Positions 44,137 through 53,024 are shown, counted from the first letter of the stretch. The stretch: 64,000 nucleotides of DNA from Paracidovorax avenae ATCC 19860 (GCF_000176855.2 NC_015138.1:1736001-1800000), one strand, 5' to 3'. A program made the numbers and translations. The notes: generated by a model not told the origin, from the letters alone.

Positions 44137-44912
44137 GCGGCGCGTCCCCTGCGCCGCAGGGCCATGCGCGCACGCTGCTGGTCATCAATCCCAACACCTC
44201 CACCGCCGTCAGCGCGCTGCTACAGCGCCACGTGCAGGGCGCCGCCGGCCCCCATGCGGCCGTGCGCACCGTGACCGCACGCTTCGGCGCGCCCTACATC
44301 GCCTGCGAGGCCAGCTACGCCGTCGCCGGCCACGCGGTCCTGGACGCCTGGGCCGAAGCCCTCGCGGCGCCGCAGCCCGTGCCCGACGCCGTGCTGATCG
44401 GCTGCTTCGGCGACCCGGGCCTGTTCGCGCTGCGCGAGTGCAGCCCGGCGCCGGTCACCGGGCTGGCCGAGGCGTCCTTCCTGGCGGCCGCGCGCCATGG
44501 CCGCTTCGGCATCGTCACGGGCGGGGAGCGGTGGGAGGCCATGCTGCTGCGGCTCGCGCAGGCGCTGGGCCATGCGGACCGGTTGACCGTCATCCGCACC
44601 GTGGCCCCTTCGGGTGCGGAACTGGCGGCCGATCCCGCCGGAGCGCAGGCCTTGCTCGCCCGGGCGTGCCAGGCCATGGCGCGCGAGCCCGGCGTGCAGG
44701 CCGTGGTGCTGGGCGGGGCAGGGCTCGCGGGCATGGCGAAGGCCGTGCAGCCCCGGGTGGACGTGCCCGTCATCGACAGCGTGGAGGCCGGCGCGTGGTG
44801 GACCCTGCAGGCGCCGCGGCCGGCCGGAGGCGGGTCACCCGGCTGCGACGTGGCGTGGCAGAACGTATCGGACGCCCTGTGGAAAATGGGCAGGGGCCGC
44901 TCCGGCGATTGA
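44133..44912 (+). CDS. Asp/Glu/hydantoin racemase-family protein lacking the second catalytic Cys
   Basis: Protein of 259 residues beginning TLLVINPNTSTAVSALL, the family phosphate/substrate loop. The first catalytic Cys is present (VLIGCFGDPGL, about residue 90). The second motif, normally GCAGM, reads VVLGGAGLAGMAKAV (about residue 195), with Gly in place of Cys. Two-Cys racemases need both residues, so simple racemase activity is doubtful; a one-Cys reaction such as decarboxylation, or a non-enzymatic role, is possible. It is the last gene of the ABC operon, so it probably acts on the imported compound. Confidence 0.82.
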   Translation: MSGASPAPQGHARTLLVINPNTSTAVSALLQRHVQGAAGPHAAVRTVTARFGAPYIACEASYAVAGHAVLDAWAEALAAPQPVPDAVLIGCFGDPGLFALRECSPAPVTGLAEASFLAAARHGRFGIVTGGERWEAMLLRLAQALGHADRLTVIRTVAPSGAELAADPAGAQALLARACQAMAREPGVQAVVLGGAGLAGMAKAVQPRVDVPVIDSVEAGAWWTLQAPRPAGGGSPGCDVAWQNVSDALWKMGRGRSGD

Positions 44913-44933
44913 CGCTCGGACGGGCGTGCCCGT

Positions 44934-45575
44934 TCAGCGCCCGGAGGCGTACCACTGCAGGGGTTCGCAGGACGCAGGTTGGTCGCCCGTCCGGATGAAC
45001 GCGCGCAGGCAGCCCGCATTGCGCTCGATCCGCGAGCGCTCTTTGCTCGGGAGGGATCCCAGGACGGTGTCGGCCGCGAGCGACGACTCATAGAAGCGCA
45101 CCGCGTGCCGCACATCCGCGCGCATGGTGGCATCCGCACGGGGTTGCCGGGCGTGCATCTGCGCCAGCATGCGGATTTCGGCGTCGGCATACCCTGCCAG
45201 CGCCTCGGGCGCAGGATAGCGGACCATGCTCTTGCCGAAGAGCCTGAACGCAGCCGGCCAGTTCCCGCGCTGCATCTGCCGTTCCCCCTGCCGCCGCAAT
45301 CGTTGCGCCGCCTTCATCGAGCCTGCATCGGGCGACTGCCGCAAATGCTGCACGACGATGCGCGCGTCCCCCGTTTCCTGCTCCGTGAGCAGGCGGTAAG
45401 GCTCCACGGAGGCCACTGCACAGGCCGCGGCGCAGCAGAGGCCGGTGCACCACAGTGACCGGGCCCATCGCCACACCGTGGTCCGCCCGCCTGCACACGC
45501 CGGCCGTTTCCTGCCCGGCTCCACCGGGCAACTGCCGCCTGCCCGCATGGCATCGGCATACCGCTGTTCTGCCAT
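44934..45575 (-). CDS. Hypothetical exported protein with TPR-like helices
   Basis: Protein of 213 residues, not recognised. A 35-residue polar, Arg-rich N-terminus precedes a hydrophobic stretch (LWCTGLCCAAACAVASV) that could be a signal anchor; a later start may be the true one. The rest is helical with TPR-like spacing (RLRRQGERQMQRGNWPAAFR, YPAPEALAGYADAEIRMLA) and several Cys. GGAGAGGGAGAA lies just before the ATG. It converges on the racemase-like gene. Confidence 0.6.
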   Translation of the reverse strand: MAEQRYADAMRAGGSCPVEPGRKRPACAGGRTTVWRWARSLWCTGLCCAAACAVASVEPYRLLTEQETGDARIVVQHLRQSPDAGSMKAAQRLRRQGERQMQRGNWPAAFRLFGKSMVRYPAPEALAGYADAEIRMLAQMHARQPRADATMRADVRHAVRFYESSLAADTVLGSLPSKERSRIERNAGCLRAFIRTGDQPASCEPLQWYASGR

Positions 45576-45682
45576 TTCTCCCTCTCCAGGATCTTGTAGT
45601 GAGGGACATTGGAACAGCAGCGGCGGGGCATGGACAAGCGCCCGGCCTTAATGCAACGCCAAGGATCTTCTTGCCAGATCGA

Positions 45683-47011
45683 TCAATGATCGTGGTGCAG
45701 ATAGCTCGCCTGCCGCGGCAGCCGCAGACTCACCAGGAAAGCCACGACCATCATCGCCGTCACGTACCAGAAGAACGCCGACTCGTGCCCCAGCGTCTTC
45801 AGCCCCAGCGCCACGTACTCCGCCGAGCCGCCGAAGATCGCGTTGGCCACCGCGTAGGCCAGGCCCACGCCCAGGGCGCGTACTTCGGGCGGGAACATCT
45901 CCGCCTTCACGATGCCGCTGATCGAGGTGTAGAAGCTCACGATGGCCAGCGCCACCACGATCAGCGCGAAGGCGGCCACCGGGCTCGTCACGTGCTGCAG
46001 CGTCGTGAGGATCGGCACCGTGCCGATGGCGCCCAGCGCGCCGAACAGCAGCATGTTGTTGCGGCGGCCGATGCGGTCCGACAGCGCCCCGAAAACGGGC
46101 TGCATGCACATGTAGAGGAACAGCGCGCCGGTCATCACGTAGCTGGTCGTCTTGATCGGCAGGCCCACCGTGTTCACGAGGTACTTCTGCATGTAGGTCG
46201 TGAAGGTGTAGAAGATCAGCGAGCCGCCGGCCGTGTAGCCCAGCACCGTGAAGAAGGCCGCCTTGTGGTGGCGGAAGAGGCCGCCGATGGTGCCGGCGTC
46301 GTCCTTCTTCCTGTTCTCGTCGCTTTGCGTCTCGTGCAGCGTGCGGCGCAGCATCAGCGCGACCACCGCCGAGATGGCGCCGATCACGAACGGGATGCGC
46401 CAGCCCCAGGCCTTGAGCTCGGCATCGGACAGCAGCGTCTCCAGGATCACGATCACCAGCACCGCCAGCAACTGCCCGCCGATCAGCGTCACGTACTGGA
46501 ACGACGAGAAGAAGCCGCGCTGGCCACGCAGCGCCACCTCGCTCATGTAGGTGGCCGTGGTGCCGTACTCGCCGCCCACCGACAGGCCCTGGAACAGCCG
46601 GCACACCAGCAGCAGGAAGGGCGCCCAGGCACCGATGGCCGCATAGGTGGGCAGGCAGGCGATCACCAGCGAGCCCGCGCACATCATGGTGACCGAGATC
46701 AGCATCGAGGTCTTGCGTCCGTAGCGGTCCGCGATGCGGCCGAACAGCCAGCCGCCGATGGGCCGCATGAGGAAGCCCGCGGCGAACACGCCCGCCGTGT
46801 TCAGCAGCTGTGCCGTGGGATCGGATTTCGGGAAGAACGCCGGCGCGAAATACAGCGCCGCGAACGCATACACGTAGAAATCGAACCATTCCACGAGGTT
46901 GCCCGACGAGGCCGCCATGATCGAGAAGACCCGGTGGCGCTTCTCTTCGGCGGTGTAGGCGCGGGGTTCGGGGTGCGGCGTGCCGGCCGCGGAAGGGGTG
47001 TGCGTGCTCAT
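45683..47011 (-). CDS. MHS-family MFS transporter, alpha-ketoglutarate permease (KgtP)-like
   Basis: Secondary transporter of 442 residues with twelve predicted helices. The MHS-family signature [14 protein letters not shown] in helix 1 and the MFS loop [16 protein letters not shown] are clear, as is [17 protein letters not shown] in helix 4. It probably imports a di- or tricarboxylate with protons. The ATG at 47011 follows GGCATCTTCTCC on the coding strand without a strong ribosome binding site. An FNR-type box is 101 bp upstream. Confidence 0.88.
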   Translation of the reverse strand: MSTHTPSAAGTPHPEPRAYTAEEKRHRVFSIMAASSGNLVEWFDFYVYAFAALYFAPAFFPKSDPTAQLLNTAGVFAAGFLMRPIGGWLFGRIADRYGRKTSMLISVTMMCAGSLVIACLPTYAAIGAWAPFLLLVCRLFQGLSVGGEYGTTATYMSEVALRGQRGFFSSFQYVTLIGGQLLAVLVIVILETLLSDAELKAWGWRIPFVIGAISAVVALMLRRTLHETQSDENRKKDDAGTIGGLFRHHKAAFFTVLGYTAGGSLIFYTFTTYMQKYLVNTVGLPIKTTSYVMTGALFLYMCMQPVFGALSDRIGRRNNMLLFGALGAIGTVPILTTLQHVTSPVAAFALIVVALAIVSFYTSISGIVKAEMFPPEVRALGVGLAYAVANAIFGGSAEYVALGLKTLGHESAFFWYVTAMMVVAFLVSLRLPRQASYLHHDH

Positions 47012-47364
47012 GGAGAAGATGCCTTTCTGGCCGCGCGCGCCGCAGGGCCGGCACGCAGAGTGTGTGATGTTGTTTCTGGCCGGCAGGTATTGTGCGAGCG
47101 CCGCGGAGGGCTTGATGTCAGTCAACCGCCCATGCGTTCCGGCCCGGCCGCAGCGCACTGCGGTGCTATCGTTCGAGGAGCGTAAATCCGCGGGGAGGCA
47201 AGGGGTTCCGGCCTACACCGCTTCGGCATGGGCTGCCGGCGGAGGGAACCAACGGCACCGGCTACGCTCTGTCGGGCAGGCAGCCGTGGCTCCGCCATCG
47301 CGTGGCGCGGCGGCCTTCGCTCCCACCCACCACCTTCCACCGTCACCGACAAGGATCCCTTCGC
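47012..47364. other. 353-bp divergent intergenic region
   Basis: It holds the promoters of the MHS transporter (leftward) and the TerB-like gene (rightward). The FNR-type box at 47112-47125 is the only clear signal. A CACAAT hexamer (47094-47089, minus strand) may be the transporter -10. No open frame with a credible start was found. Confidence 0.6.
47112..47125 (-). promoter_or_regulatory. FNR-type box upstream of the MHS transporter
   Basis: TTGAT-GTCA-GTCAA matches the FNR consensus in nine of ten half-site bases. It lies 101 bp from the transporter start and 240 bp from the TerB-like start. The distance to the best -10 (27 bp centre to centre) is less ideal than at ccoN. Confidence 0.65.
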
Positions 47365-48393
47365 ATGCAGCCTGAACAGACCCGCGCCGTCATGACCCTG
47401 GCCCTGATGGCCGCCTTCGCCGACGACCACAAGGACGAACGCGAGCGGGAGCACATCCGCGAGCTGGCCCAATCCCTGGGCGCCGCCAGCGGGGCCGATC
47501 TGATGAAGACCTACCAGGACGTGCTGCTCGGCCGTGCGCGCCTGGAAGACGCCGTCGCCGCGCTCGAAACGCCCGCGCAGCGCCTGCTGGCCTTCGAGAT
47601 GGCCGTGGGCGTGTGCGATGCCGACGGCGTCTGCAATGCCCAGGAAAAAGCGTTCCTGGAGCGGCTGCGCGCGGCCCTGGCCATCGCGCCGTCCGATGCC
47701 GGCGCCGTCACCGAGCAGGCCGATGCCCTGGCCGGCGCACCTGTGCGGGCCGCGCCCGTGGAGGGAGAGGACGTGCCCCCGGCCGCGCTGGCCGTCGCCG
47801 CGGCGCCCGTGGCTTCCGGCGCGGCGGCCGCATCCGCGCAGGACGGCGCGGGCACGCCCGGCCAGCGCGCGGCCTCGGTGAGCGATGCGGAGATCGATTC
47901 CATGGTGCTCAATGCCGCCATCCTGAACGGCGCGCTGGAACTGCTGCCGCAGTCGCTCGCCTCCATGGCCATCATCCCGCTGCAGACGCGGCTGGTCTAT
48001 CGCATCGGCAAGGTCCATGGCTACGAGCTCGACAAGGGCCACATCACCGATTTCCTGGCCACCGTGGGCGTGGGCCTCACCTCGCAGTACGTCGAGCAGT
48101 TCGGCCGCAAGCTGGTCGGCGGCCTGCTGGGCAAGGTGATGGGCGGCCTGGGCCGCGCCGTGGGCAGCGCCGCCACCGGGTCCGCATTCTCCTTCGCCAC
48201 CACCTACGCTCTGGGCAAGGTCGCGCAGCGCTACTACGCCGGTGGCCGCACCCTGGGCACGGATGCGCTCAAGTCCGCCTTCGCGCGCACGGCCGAAGAG
48301 GCCAAGGGCCTGCAGCAGCGCTATGCGCCCCAAATCCAGGAGCGCGCCCGCGGCCTGGACGTGGGCAAGCTGCTGAAGGAACTGCGGGCCTGA
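47365..48393 (+). CDS. TerB-like / DUF697-like protein
   Basis: Protein of 342 residues in two parts. The first 110 residues resemble a TerB-type acidic helical domain (ALMAAFADDHKDEREREHI and CDADGVCNAQEKAFLERLR, with Asp-rich loops like metal sites). After an Ala/Pro linker, residues 175-300 resemble DUF697 (LASMAIIPLQTRLVYRIGKV, then a Gly-rich amphipathic stretch GGLLGKVMGGLGRAVG) that may sit on the membrane. The role is unknown; stress or metal response has been suggested for TerB proteins. The stop overlaps the GNAT gene start. Confidence 0.75.
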   Translation: MQPEQTRAVMTLALMAAFADDHKDEREREHIRELAQSLGAASGADLMKTYQDVLLGRARLEDAVAALETPAQRLLAFEMAVGVCDADGVCNAQEKAFLERLRAALAIAPSDAGAVTEQADALAGAPVRAAPVEGEDVPPAALAVAAAPVASGAAAASAQDGAGTPGQRAASVSDAEIDSMVLNAAILNGALELLPQSLASMAIIPLQTRLVYRIGKVHGYELDKGHITDFLATVGVGLTSQYVEQFGRKLVGGLLGKVMGGLGRAVGSAATGSAFSFATTYALGKVAQRYYAGGRTLGTDALKSAFARTAEEAKGLQQRYAPQIQERARGLDVGKLLKELRA

Positions 48394-48953
48394 TGGCGGT
48401 CGCCGCTGCCCCGCGCCATGTGCAGCCGCACGCCGTGCGGATACGCCTCGCCACGCTGCAGGATGTGGCCCACATGCCGGCCATCGAGCAATCCGCAGCC
48501 GGGTTGTTCCGTGGCGCGGCCGGCCTGGAATGGCTGGCCGACGGCCCCGGCATGGCGCGTGCGGAACACGAGCGGCTCATCCTGCGGGGCGCCGTCTGGG
48601 TGGCCGAGGCAGCGCCCGGCCACCTGGTCGGCTTTCTGGACGCCGAGGCCTTCGGACAGGAACTGCATCTCTGGGAACTGTCGGTGCACGCGGAATGGCA
48701 GCGCAGGGGCATCGGCACGAGGCTTATCCTGGCCGCGCAGGCGCATGCCGCGGCGCAGGGCCTGGTCGCGCTGACGCTGACCACCTTCGCCGACCTGCCG
48801 TGGAGCGCGCCGGCCTATGCGAGGCTGGGGTTCCGCCCGGTCTCGTCGCCCGGGCCGCGGCTGCAGGGGGTGATGGACGTGGAGGCTGCCCATGGGTTGC
48901 CGGTGGAGCGGCGGGTGGCGATGCGGATGGGGATGCGCGAGCCTGCGATGTGA
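48393..48953 (+). CDS. GNAT-family N-acetyltransferase
   Basis: Protein of 186 residues. The GNAT acetyl-CoA loop reads HAEWQRRGIGTRLI, preceded by the strand HLWELSV, and the C-terminal motif APAYARLGFRPVS is typical. The ATG overlaps the stop of the TerB-like gene by one base (TGATG). Substrate unknown. It is the last gene before the CRISPR array. Confidence 0.88.
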   Translation: MAVAAAPRHVQPHAVRIRLATLQDVAHMPAIEQSAAGLFRGAAGLEWLADGPGMARAEHERLILRGAVWVAEAAPGHLVGFLDAEAFGQELHLWELSVHAEWQRRGIGTRLILAAQAHAAAQGLVALTLTTFADLPWSAPAYARLGFRPVSSPGPRLQGVMDVEAAHGLPVERRVAMRMGMREPAM

Positions 48954-49059
48954 GAGCGCCCGAAAATGCGTGGGGCGGGGCAGGTCGGGCGGTTGGCCGC
49001 ATTCACGCACGCACTGCGCTTGGACCGATAACGGACATCTTGCCGCGACGCCTCTCGTC

Positions 49060-49412
49060 GTTTCAATACGCGCGCCCATACAGGGCGCGACGTTGAACTG
49101 CCGACCTACGCCTTGTAAGGGGGTAGTCTCACCCACCCGCCCCTCACTGTGCGCGACGTCGCAAAGCGCGTCACTGATCCACGTTTGGAGCAGTTTTAAC
49201 CCAAGCACCAACACGCAGTCCTCTCGCAGGATTCCAGCGACACGCCGTTTCTATCCACGCGCCCGCATGGGGCGCGACCTTGAGCGACAGATCCGTTTCC
49301 CGCAGCTCGATCTCGTTTCAACCCAGGCGCCCGCACGGGGCGCGACACCAGAGCCACGAGAACAACCTCGCCAAGTTCAAGTTTCAACCCACGCGCCCGC
49401 ACAAGCCGCGAC
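49060..49412 (-). repeat. Degenerate leader-distal end of the CRISPR array (six decayed repeats)
   Basis: The repeats at 49060, 49126, 49193, 49247, 49315 and 49381 differ from the consensus by rising numbers of changes; the one at 49193 is recognisable only in its GTTTTAACCCAAGC part, and a deletion of about 12 bp shortens the following spacer. Decay at the leader-distal end is the normal pattern of ageing arrays and supports leftward transcription. Confidence 0.88.
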
Positions 49413-50614
49413 CCTCAGCAGCGACTGGCGTGGGAGCCCGGAGCGCAGTTTCAACCCACGCGCCCGCACAGGGCGCGACGCTTACCATGTGCTGCCACAG
49501 CTAAAACAGGGGCGTTTCAACCCACGCGCCCGCACAGGGCGCGACGACTCGCCGTGGGTCCGTGCTGAGCTTCGGTACGGGTTTCAACCCACGCGCCCGC
49601 ACAGGGCGCGACGTCAGGGCCACCGCAAAGGCAACCTGCGCAATGGAGTTTCAACCCACGCGCCCGCACAGGGCGCGACTCGGCCTCGGCCCGGATGCCA
49701 TCCACCAGCGCCCCGTTTCAACCCACGCGCCCGCACAGGGCGCGACTGGCATCCATGCTGCTGCGCGGCAACGGCCGGGCGGTTTCAACCCACGCGCCCG
49801 CACAGGGCGCGACTCCCATGGACCTCGCTGAGCAGTCACCCGGAGTGGTTTCAACCCACGCGCCCGCACAGGGCGCGACGCACCAAAGAGGTGGGCAAAC
49901 AAACCAACATTTACGTTTCAACCCACGCGCCCGCACAGGGCGCGACCTCCCGCCGATCAACCGCACGCTTGCGCTCACGGTGTTTCAACCCACGCGCCCG
50001 CACAGGGCGCGACCCAACATGGGGCAATGCCCCATACCCCCAAGTCAGGGTTTCAACCCACGCGCCCGCACAGGGCGCGACCTGCACGGACTGCGTTGGC
50101 ATGCGCCGCTCACCGAAGTTTCAACCCACGCGCCCGCACAGGGCGCGACGGCTTCCTCGGCCACGCTCGGCACGGCGTTGGCGAGGTTTCAACCCACGCG
50201 CCCGCACAGGGCGCGACCGGCCAGCTGGTCCACGCCGCCGATGACGCGCGTGTTTCAACCCACGCGCCCGCACAGGGCGCGACCAGGTTCGCGCGGCTGC
50301 TAGTGTCACCCAGGGTAGTTTCAACCCACGCGCCCGCACAGGGCGCGACAGCAGGCCGGCTACTCGTGGCAGGCAGCCAAAGCGTTTCAACCCACGCGCC
50401 CGCACAGGGCGCGACGCGACCCAAGAGGCCGCGCAGAAGGGCGCAGCCGTTTCAACCCACGCGCCCGCACAGGGCGCGACGCGCACCTCGTCGAACAGGG
50501 CCAGGCCGTCGCGGGTTTCAACCCACGCGCCCGCACAGGGCGCGACGGATGGTGTTCACACCATCGACTACCAGGAGCTGGTGTTTCAACCCACGCGCCC
50601 GCACAGGGCGCGAC
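49060..50614 (-). CRISPR. CRISPR array, 24 repeats of 32 bp (subtype I-C-type repeat), no adjacent cas genes
   Basis: Repeats on the plus strand begin GTTTCAACCCACGCG and end CAGGGCGCGAC. On the minus strand they read GTCGCGCCC...TTGAAAC, the form of subtype I-C repeats, so the array is probably transcribed leftward. Repeats start at 49060, 49126, 49193, 49247, 49315, 49381, 49448, 49514, 49581, 49648, 49715, 49782, 49848, 49915, 49982, 50050, 50118, 50186, 50252, 50318, 50384, 50449, 50515 and 50583. The 18 from 49448 onward are identical. Spacers are 33-36 bp except one shortened to about 22 bp; no spacer was seen twice. Neighbours are a GNAT gene and nth; no cas gene is in the window. Confidence 0.97.
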
Positions 50615-50834
50615 GGCACCTTTATAAACCCGCGCCACTCCAGCCATTTCTCCCACGCATCCGCGAACCCCGCCCAACCGACCCGCAGCCTGCGCGCCCC
50701 GTCCGCCACCCAGTAAAAATTCCCTTTGCCCTCAACCACTTGCCCCCGCGCGAACCCCAGGCGGACAAGCCGGTCACTCCCGGTTCGCAACGCCCGGCCA
50801 AAAGAAGGAAGGAAGAGAGGAATGGCGCCCGCCC
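50615..50834 (-). promoter_or_regulatory. Probable CRISPR leader between nth and the first repeat
   Basis: The 220 bp between the youngest repeat and the nth stop codon hold the AT-richest patches of the locus, read on the minus strand as TTCCTTCCTTCTTTT, GGGAATTTTTACTGG and GGGTTTATAAAGG directly beside the first repeat. This is where the leader must lie from array polarity. A frame of about 60 codons with many Trp also spans it, so it could instead be remains of a gene. Confidence 0.6.
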
Positions 50835-51473
50835 TCAGGGCGCCGGCGTCTTCGGCTGGTAGTCACACCACGGCGCCACCACGCATTCCCAGCAGCGCGG
50901 CTTCCTCGCCTGGCAGACGTAGCGGCCCAGCAGGATGAGCCAGTGGTGCGAATCCACGGCATATTCGGCGGGCACGCGTTTCAGCAACTGCATTTCCACG
51001 GCCAGCGGGTTCTTGCCGGGGGCGAGGCCCGTGCGGTTGCTCACGCGGAAAATGTGCGTGTCCACCGCCATGGTGGGCTGGCCGAAGGCCACGTTCAGCA
51101 CCACGTTGGCGGTCTTGCGGCCCACGCCGGGCAGGGCTTCCAGCTCCTCGCGCGTGCGTGGCACGATGCCGCCGTGGCGCTCCACCAGGATGCGGCAGGT
51201 CTCCATCAGGTGGCGGGCCTTGCTGCGGTACAGGCCGATGGTCTTGATGTAGCCCTCCAGCCCTTCCAGGCCCAGGTCGAGGATGGCCTGCGGTGTGCCC
51301 GCCACCGGGAACAGCTTGCGCGTGGCCTTGTTCACGCCCACGTCGGTGGCCTGGGCCGACAGCAGCACGGCGGCCAGCAGCTCGAAGACGGTGGTGTATT
51401 CCAGCTCGGTGTTGGGCTGGGGATTGGCGGCCTTCAGCGCGGCGAAGAAGGGTTCGATCTGCGCGGTCTTCAT
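50835..51473 (-). CDS. nth: Endonuclease III (Nth), DNA glycosylase/AP lyase
   Basis: Base-excision repair enzyme of 212 residues acting on oxidised pyrimidines. The helix-hairpin-helix reads LEALPGVGRKTANVVLNVAF with the catalytic Lys, followed by VDTHIFRVSNRTGL with the catalytic Asp. The [4Fe-4S] cluster loop has C-x6-C-x2-C-x5-C (CQARKPRCWECVVAPWC). The ATG at 51473 gives the standard length; the very long open frame continuing upstream is spurious. Confidence 0.96.
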   Translation of the reverse strand: MKTAQIEPFFAALKAANPQPNTELEYTTVFELLAAVLLSAQATDVGVNKATRKLFPVAGTPQAILDLGLEGLEGYIKTIGLYRSKARHLMETCRILVERHGGIVPRTREELEALPGVGRKTANVVLNVAFGQPTMAVDTHIFRVSNRTGLAPGKNPLAVEMQLLKRVPAEYAVDSHHWLILLGRYVCQARKPRCWECVVAPWCDYQPKTPAP

Positions 51474-51552
51474 GGTGGTGTGGGGCGTCGTTCTCAATGC
51501 GGTTGGCCCGTGCATTGTCCCGCAGCGCGCCGCACGCATGAAACATGCGCGG

Positions 51553-51568
51553 CCATTGGCGACAATGG
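51553..51568. promoter_or_regulatory. Palindrome CCATTG-N4-CAATGG between nth and the aminotransferase gene
   Basis: Perfect 6-4-6 dyad 32 bp before the aminotransferase ATG in the divergent 126-bp region. It may be an operator; no regulator is assigned. Confidence 0.4.
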
Positions 51569-51599
51569 GGGTCTTTCGCCACCACACCGTGAACACGCC

Positions 51600-52796
51600 A
51601 TGCAATTCGCAGACCGCCTGAACAACGTCGAAACCTCTGCCATCCGGGAGCTGTTCAAGCTGCTGGGCAAGCCCGGCATCATCAGCTTTGCCGGCGGCTT
51701 TCCCGACAGTGCGATGTTCGACGTCGAGGGCATCCGCGAGGCGAGCGAGCGGGCGCTGAGTGAAGAGCCCGGCACGGCGCTGCAGTACGGCGCCACCGAG
51801 GGCTACAACCCGCTGCGCGAACAGCTCTCGGCCTTCATGGCCTCCAAGGGCGCGCAGGGCGTGCGGCCCGAGGACCTGATCGTCACCACCGGCAGCCAGC
51901 AGGCGCTCGACCTGCTGGGCAAGACCCTCATCAGCCCCGGCGACAAGGTGATCGTGGAAGGCCCCACCTTCCTGGCCACCATCCAGTGCTTCCGCCTCTA
52001 CGGCGCCGAGCTGGTGAGCGCGCCCGTGGATGGCCACGGCGTCGATGCCGACGCGCTCGAGCGGCTCATCGTGGAGCATCGCCCCAAGTTCGTCTATCTC
52101 ATCCCCACCTTCGGCAACCCCAGCGGGGCGCTGCTGTCGCTGGAGCGCCGCCGCAGGATCCTGGAGCTGGCCGTGCGCCACCAGGTGCTGATCGTCGAGG
52201 ACGATCCCTACGGCGACCTGTATTTCGGCGAGGCGCCGCCGCCCAGCCTGCTGGCACTGTCGGCCACGGTGCCCGGCAGCCGCGAACTGCTGGCGCACTG
52301 CGGCAGCCTCAGCAAGGTCCTGAGCCCCGGCCTGCGCGTGGGCTGGCTGATCGCGCCTGCCGAGCTGCTGGCCAAGGCCACCATGTGCAAGCAATTCAGC
52401 GACGCGCACACCAGCACCTTCGCGCAGGCCACGGCCGCGCAGTACCTGCGTTCCGGCCGCATGCCGGCCACGCTGGAGAAGGTGCGCGCCGTGTATGCCG
52501 AACGCGCGCGCGCCATGGGCGATGCGCTGCGCCGCGAGCTGGGCGAGGCGATCGACTTCGTGCAGCCCCAGGGCGGCCTGTTCGTGTGGGCACGGCTGAC
52601 CGGTGCGGGCGGCGCGGTGGCCGACGGCAACGTGCTGGCCAAGCTGGCCATCGACAAGGGCGTGGCCTTCGTGCCCGGCACGCCGTTCTTCTGCGCGAAC
52701 CCCGACCATGCCACGCTGCGCCTGTCGTTCGCGACGGCCGACGTGGACAGGATCCGCGAGGGCGTGGCGCGCCTCGGCCAGGCGCTGCGAGGCTGA
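51600..52796 (+). CDS. PLP-dependent class I/II aminotransferase (2-aminoadipate/LysN-type)
   Basis: Protein of 398 residues of the aminotransferase class I/II fold, closest in pattern to 2-aminoadipate/kynurenine-type enzymes (PGIISFAGGFPDSAMFD at the start, LQYGATEGYNPLREQL, TTGSQQALDLLGK, IPTFGNPSGALLSLERR). PLP lysine in CGSLSKVLSPGLRVGW and the substrate Arg in ATLRLSFATAD. Divergent from nth and followed 3 bp later by slyX. The substrate is unassigned. Confidence 0.88.
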   Translation: MQFADRLNNVETSAIRELFKLLGKPGIISFAGGFPDSAMFDVEGIREASERALSEEPGTALQYGATEGYNPLREQLSAFMASKGAQGVRPEDLIVTTGSQQALDLLGKTLISPGDKVIVEGPTFLATIQCFRLYGAELVSAPVDGHGVDADALERLIVEHRPKFVYLIPTFGNPSGALLSLERRRRILELAVRHQVLIVEDDPYGDLYFGEAPPPSLLALSATVPGSRELLAHCGSLSKVLSPGLRVGWLIAPAELLAKATMCKQFSDAHTSTFAQATAAQYLRSGRMPATLEKVRAVYAERARAMGDALRRELGEAIDFVQPQGGLFVWARLTGAGGAVADGNVLAKLAIDKGVAFVPGTPFFCANPDHATLRLSFATADVDRIREGVARLGQALRG

Positions 52797-52799
52797 GCC

Positions 52800-53024
52800 A
52801 TGCCGGGCCCCGACCGCACCGCATCCGAACGCCTCGACGAGCTGGAGATCAAGGCCAGCTACGCCGAGGACCTGCTGGACCAGCTCAACGTCACCGTCTA
52901 TCGCCAGCAGCAGCAGATCGATGCGCTGCAGCGCGCCCTGGTGGCGCTGCGGCAGCAACTGCCCGAGCCGGGCGGCACCGCGACCGGCGGCAGCCTGCGC
53001 GACGAGATCCCGCCGCACTACTGA
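52800..53024 (+). CDS. slyX: SlyX family protein
   Basis: Small protein of 74 residues, a coiled coil through most of its length (LDELEIKASYAEDLLDQLN, YRQQQQIDALQRALVALRQQ) and the conserved C-terminal RDEIPPHY. SlyX is widespread and of unknown function. It begins 3 bp after the aminotransferase stop. Confidence 0.9.
   Translation: MPGPDRTASERLDELEIKASYAEDLLDQLNVTVYRQQQQIDALQRALVALRQQLPEPGGTATGGSLRDEIPPHY

Noticed and set aside
49280..50790. Several long open frames on both strands with repeating FNPRARTGRD, STHAPAQGAT, QPTRPHRAR or SRPVRARGLK peptides
   Set aside because: They are translations of the 32-bp CRISPR repeats plus spacers. Repeat length and spacer length keep frames open by chance; none has a ribosome binding site or conserved start.
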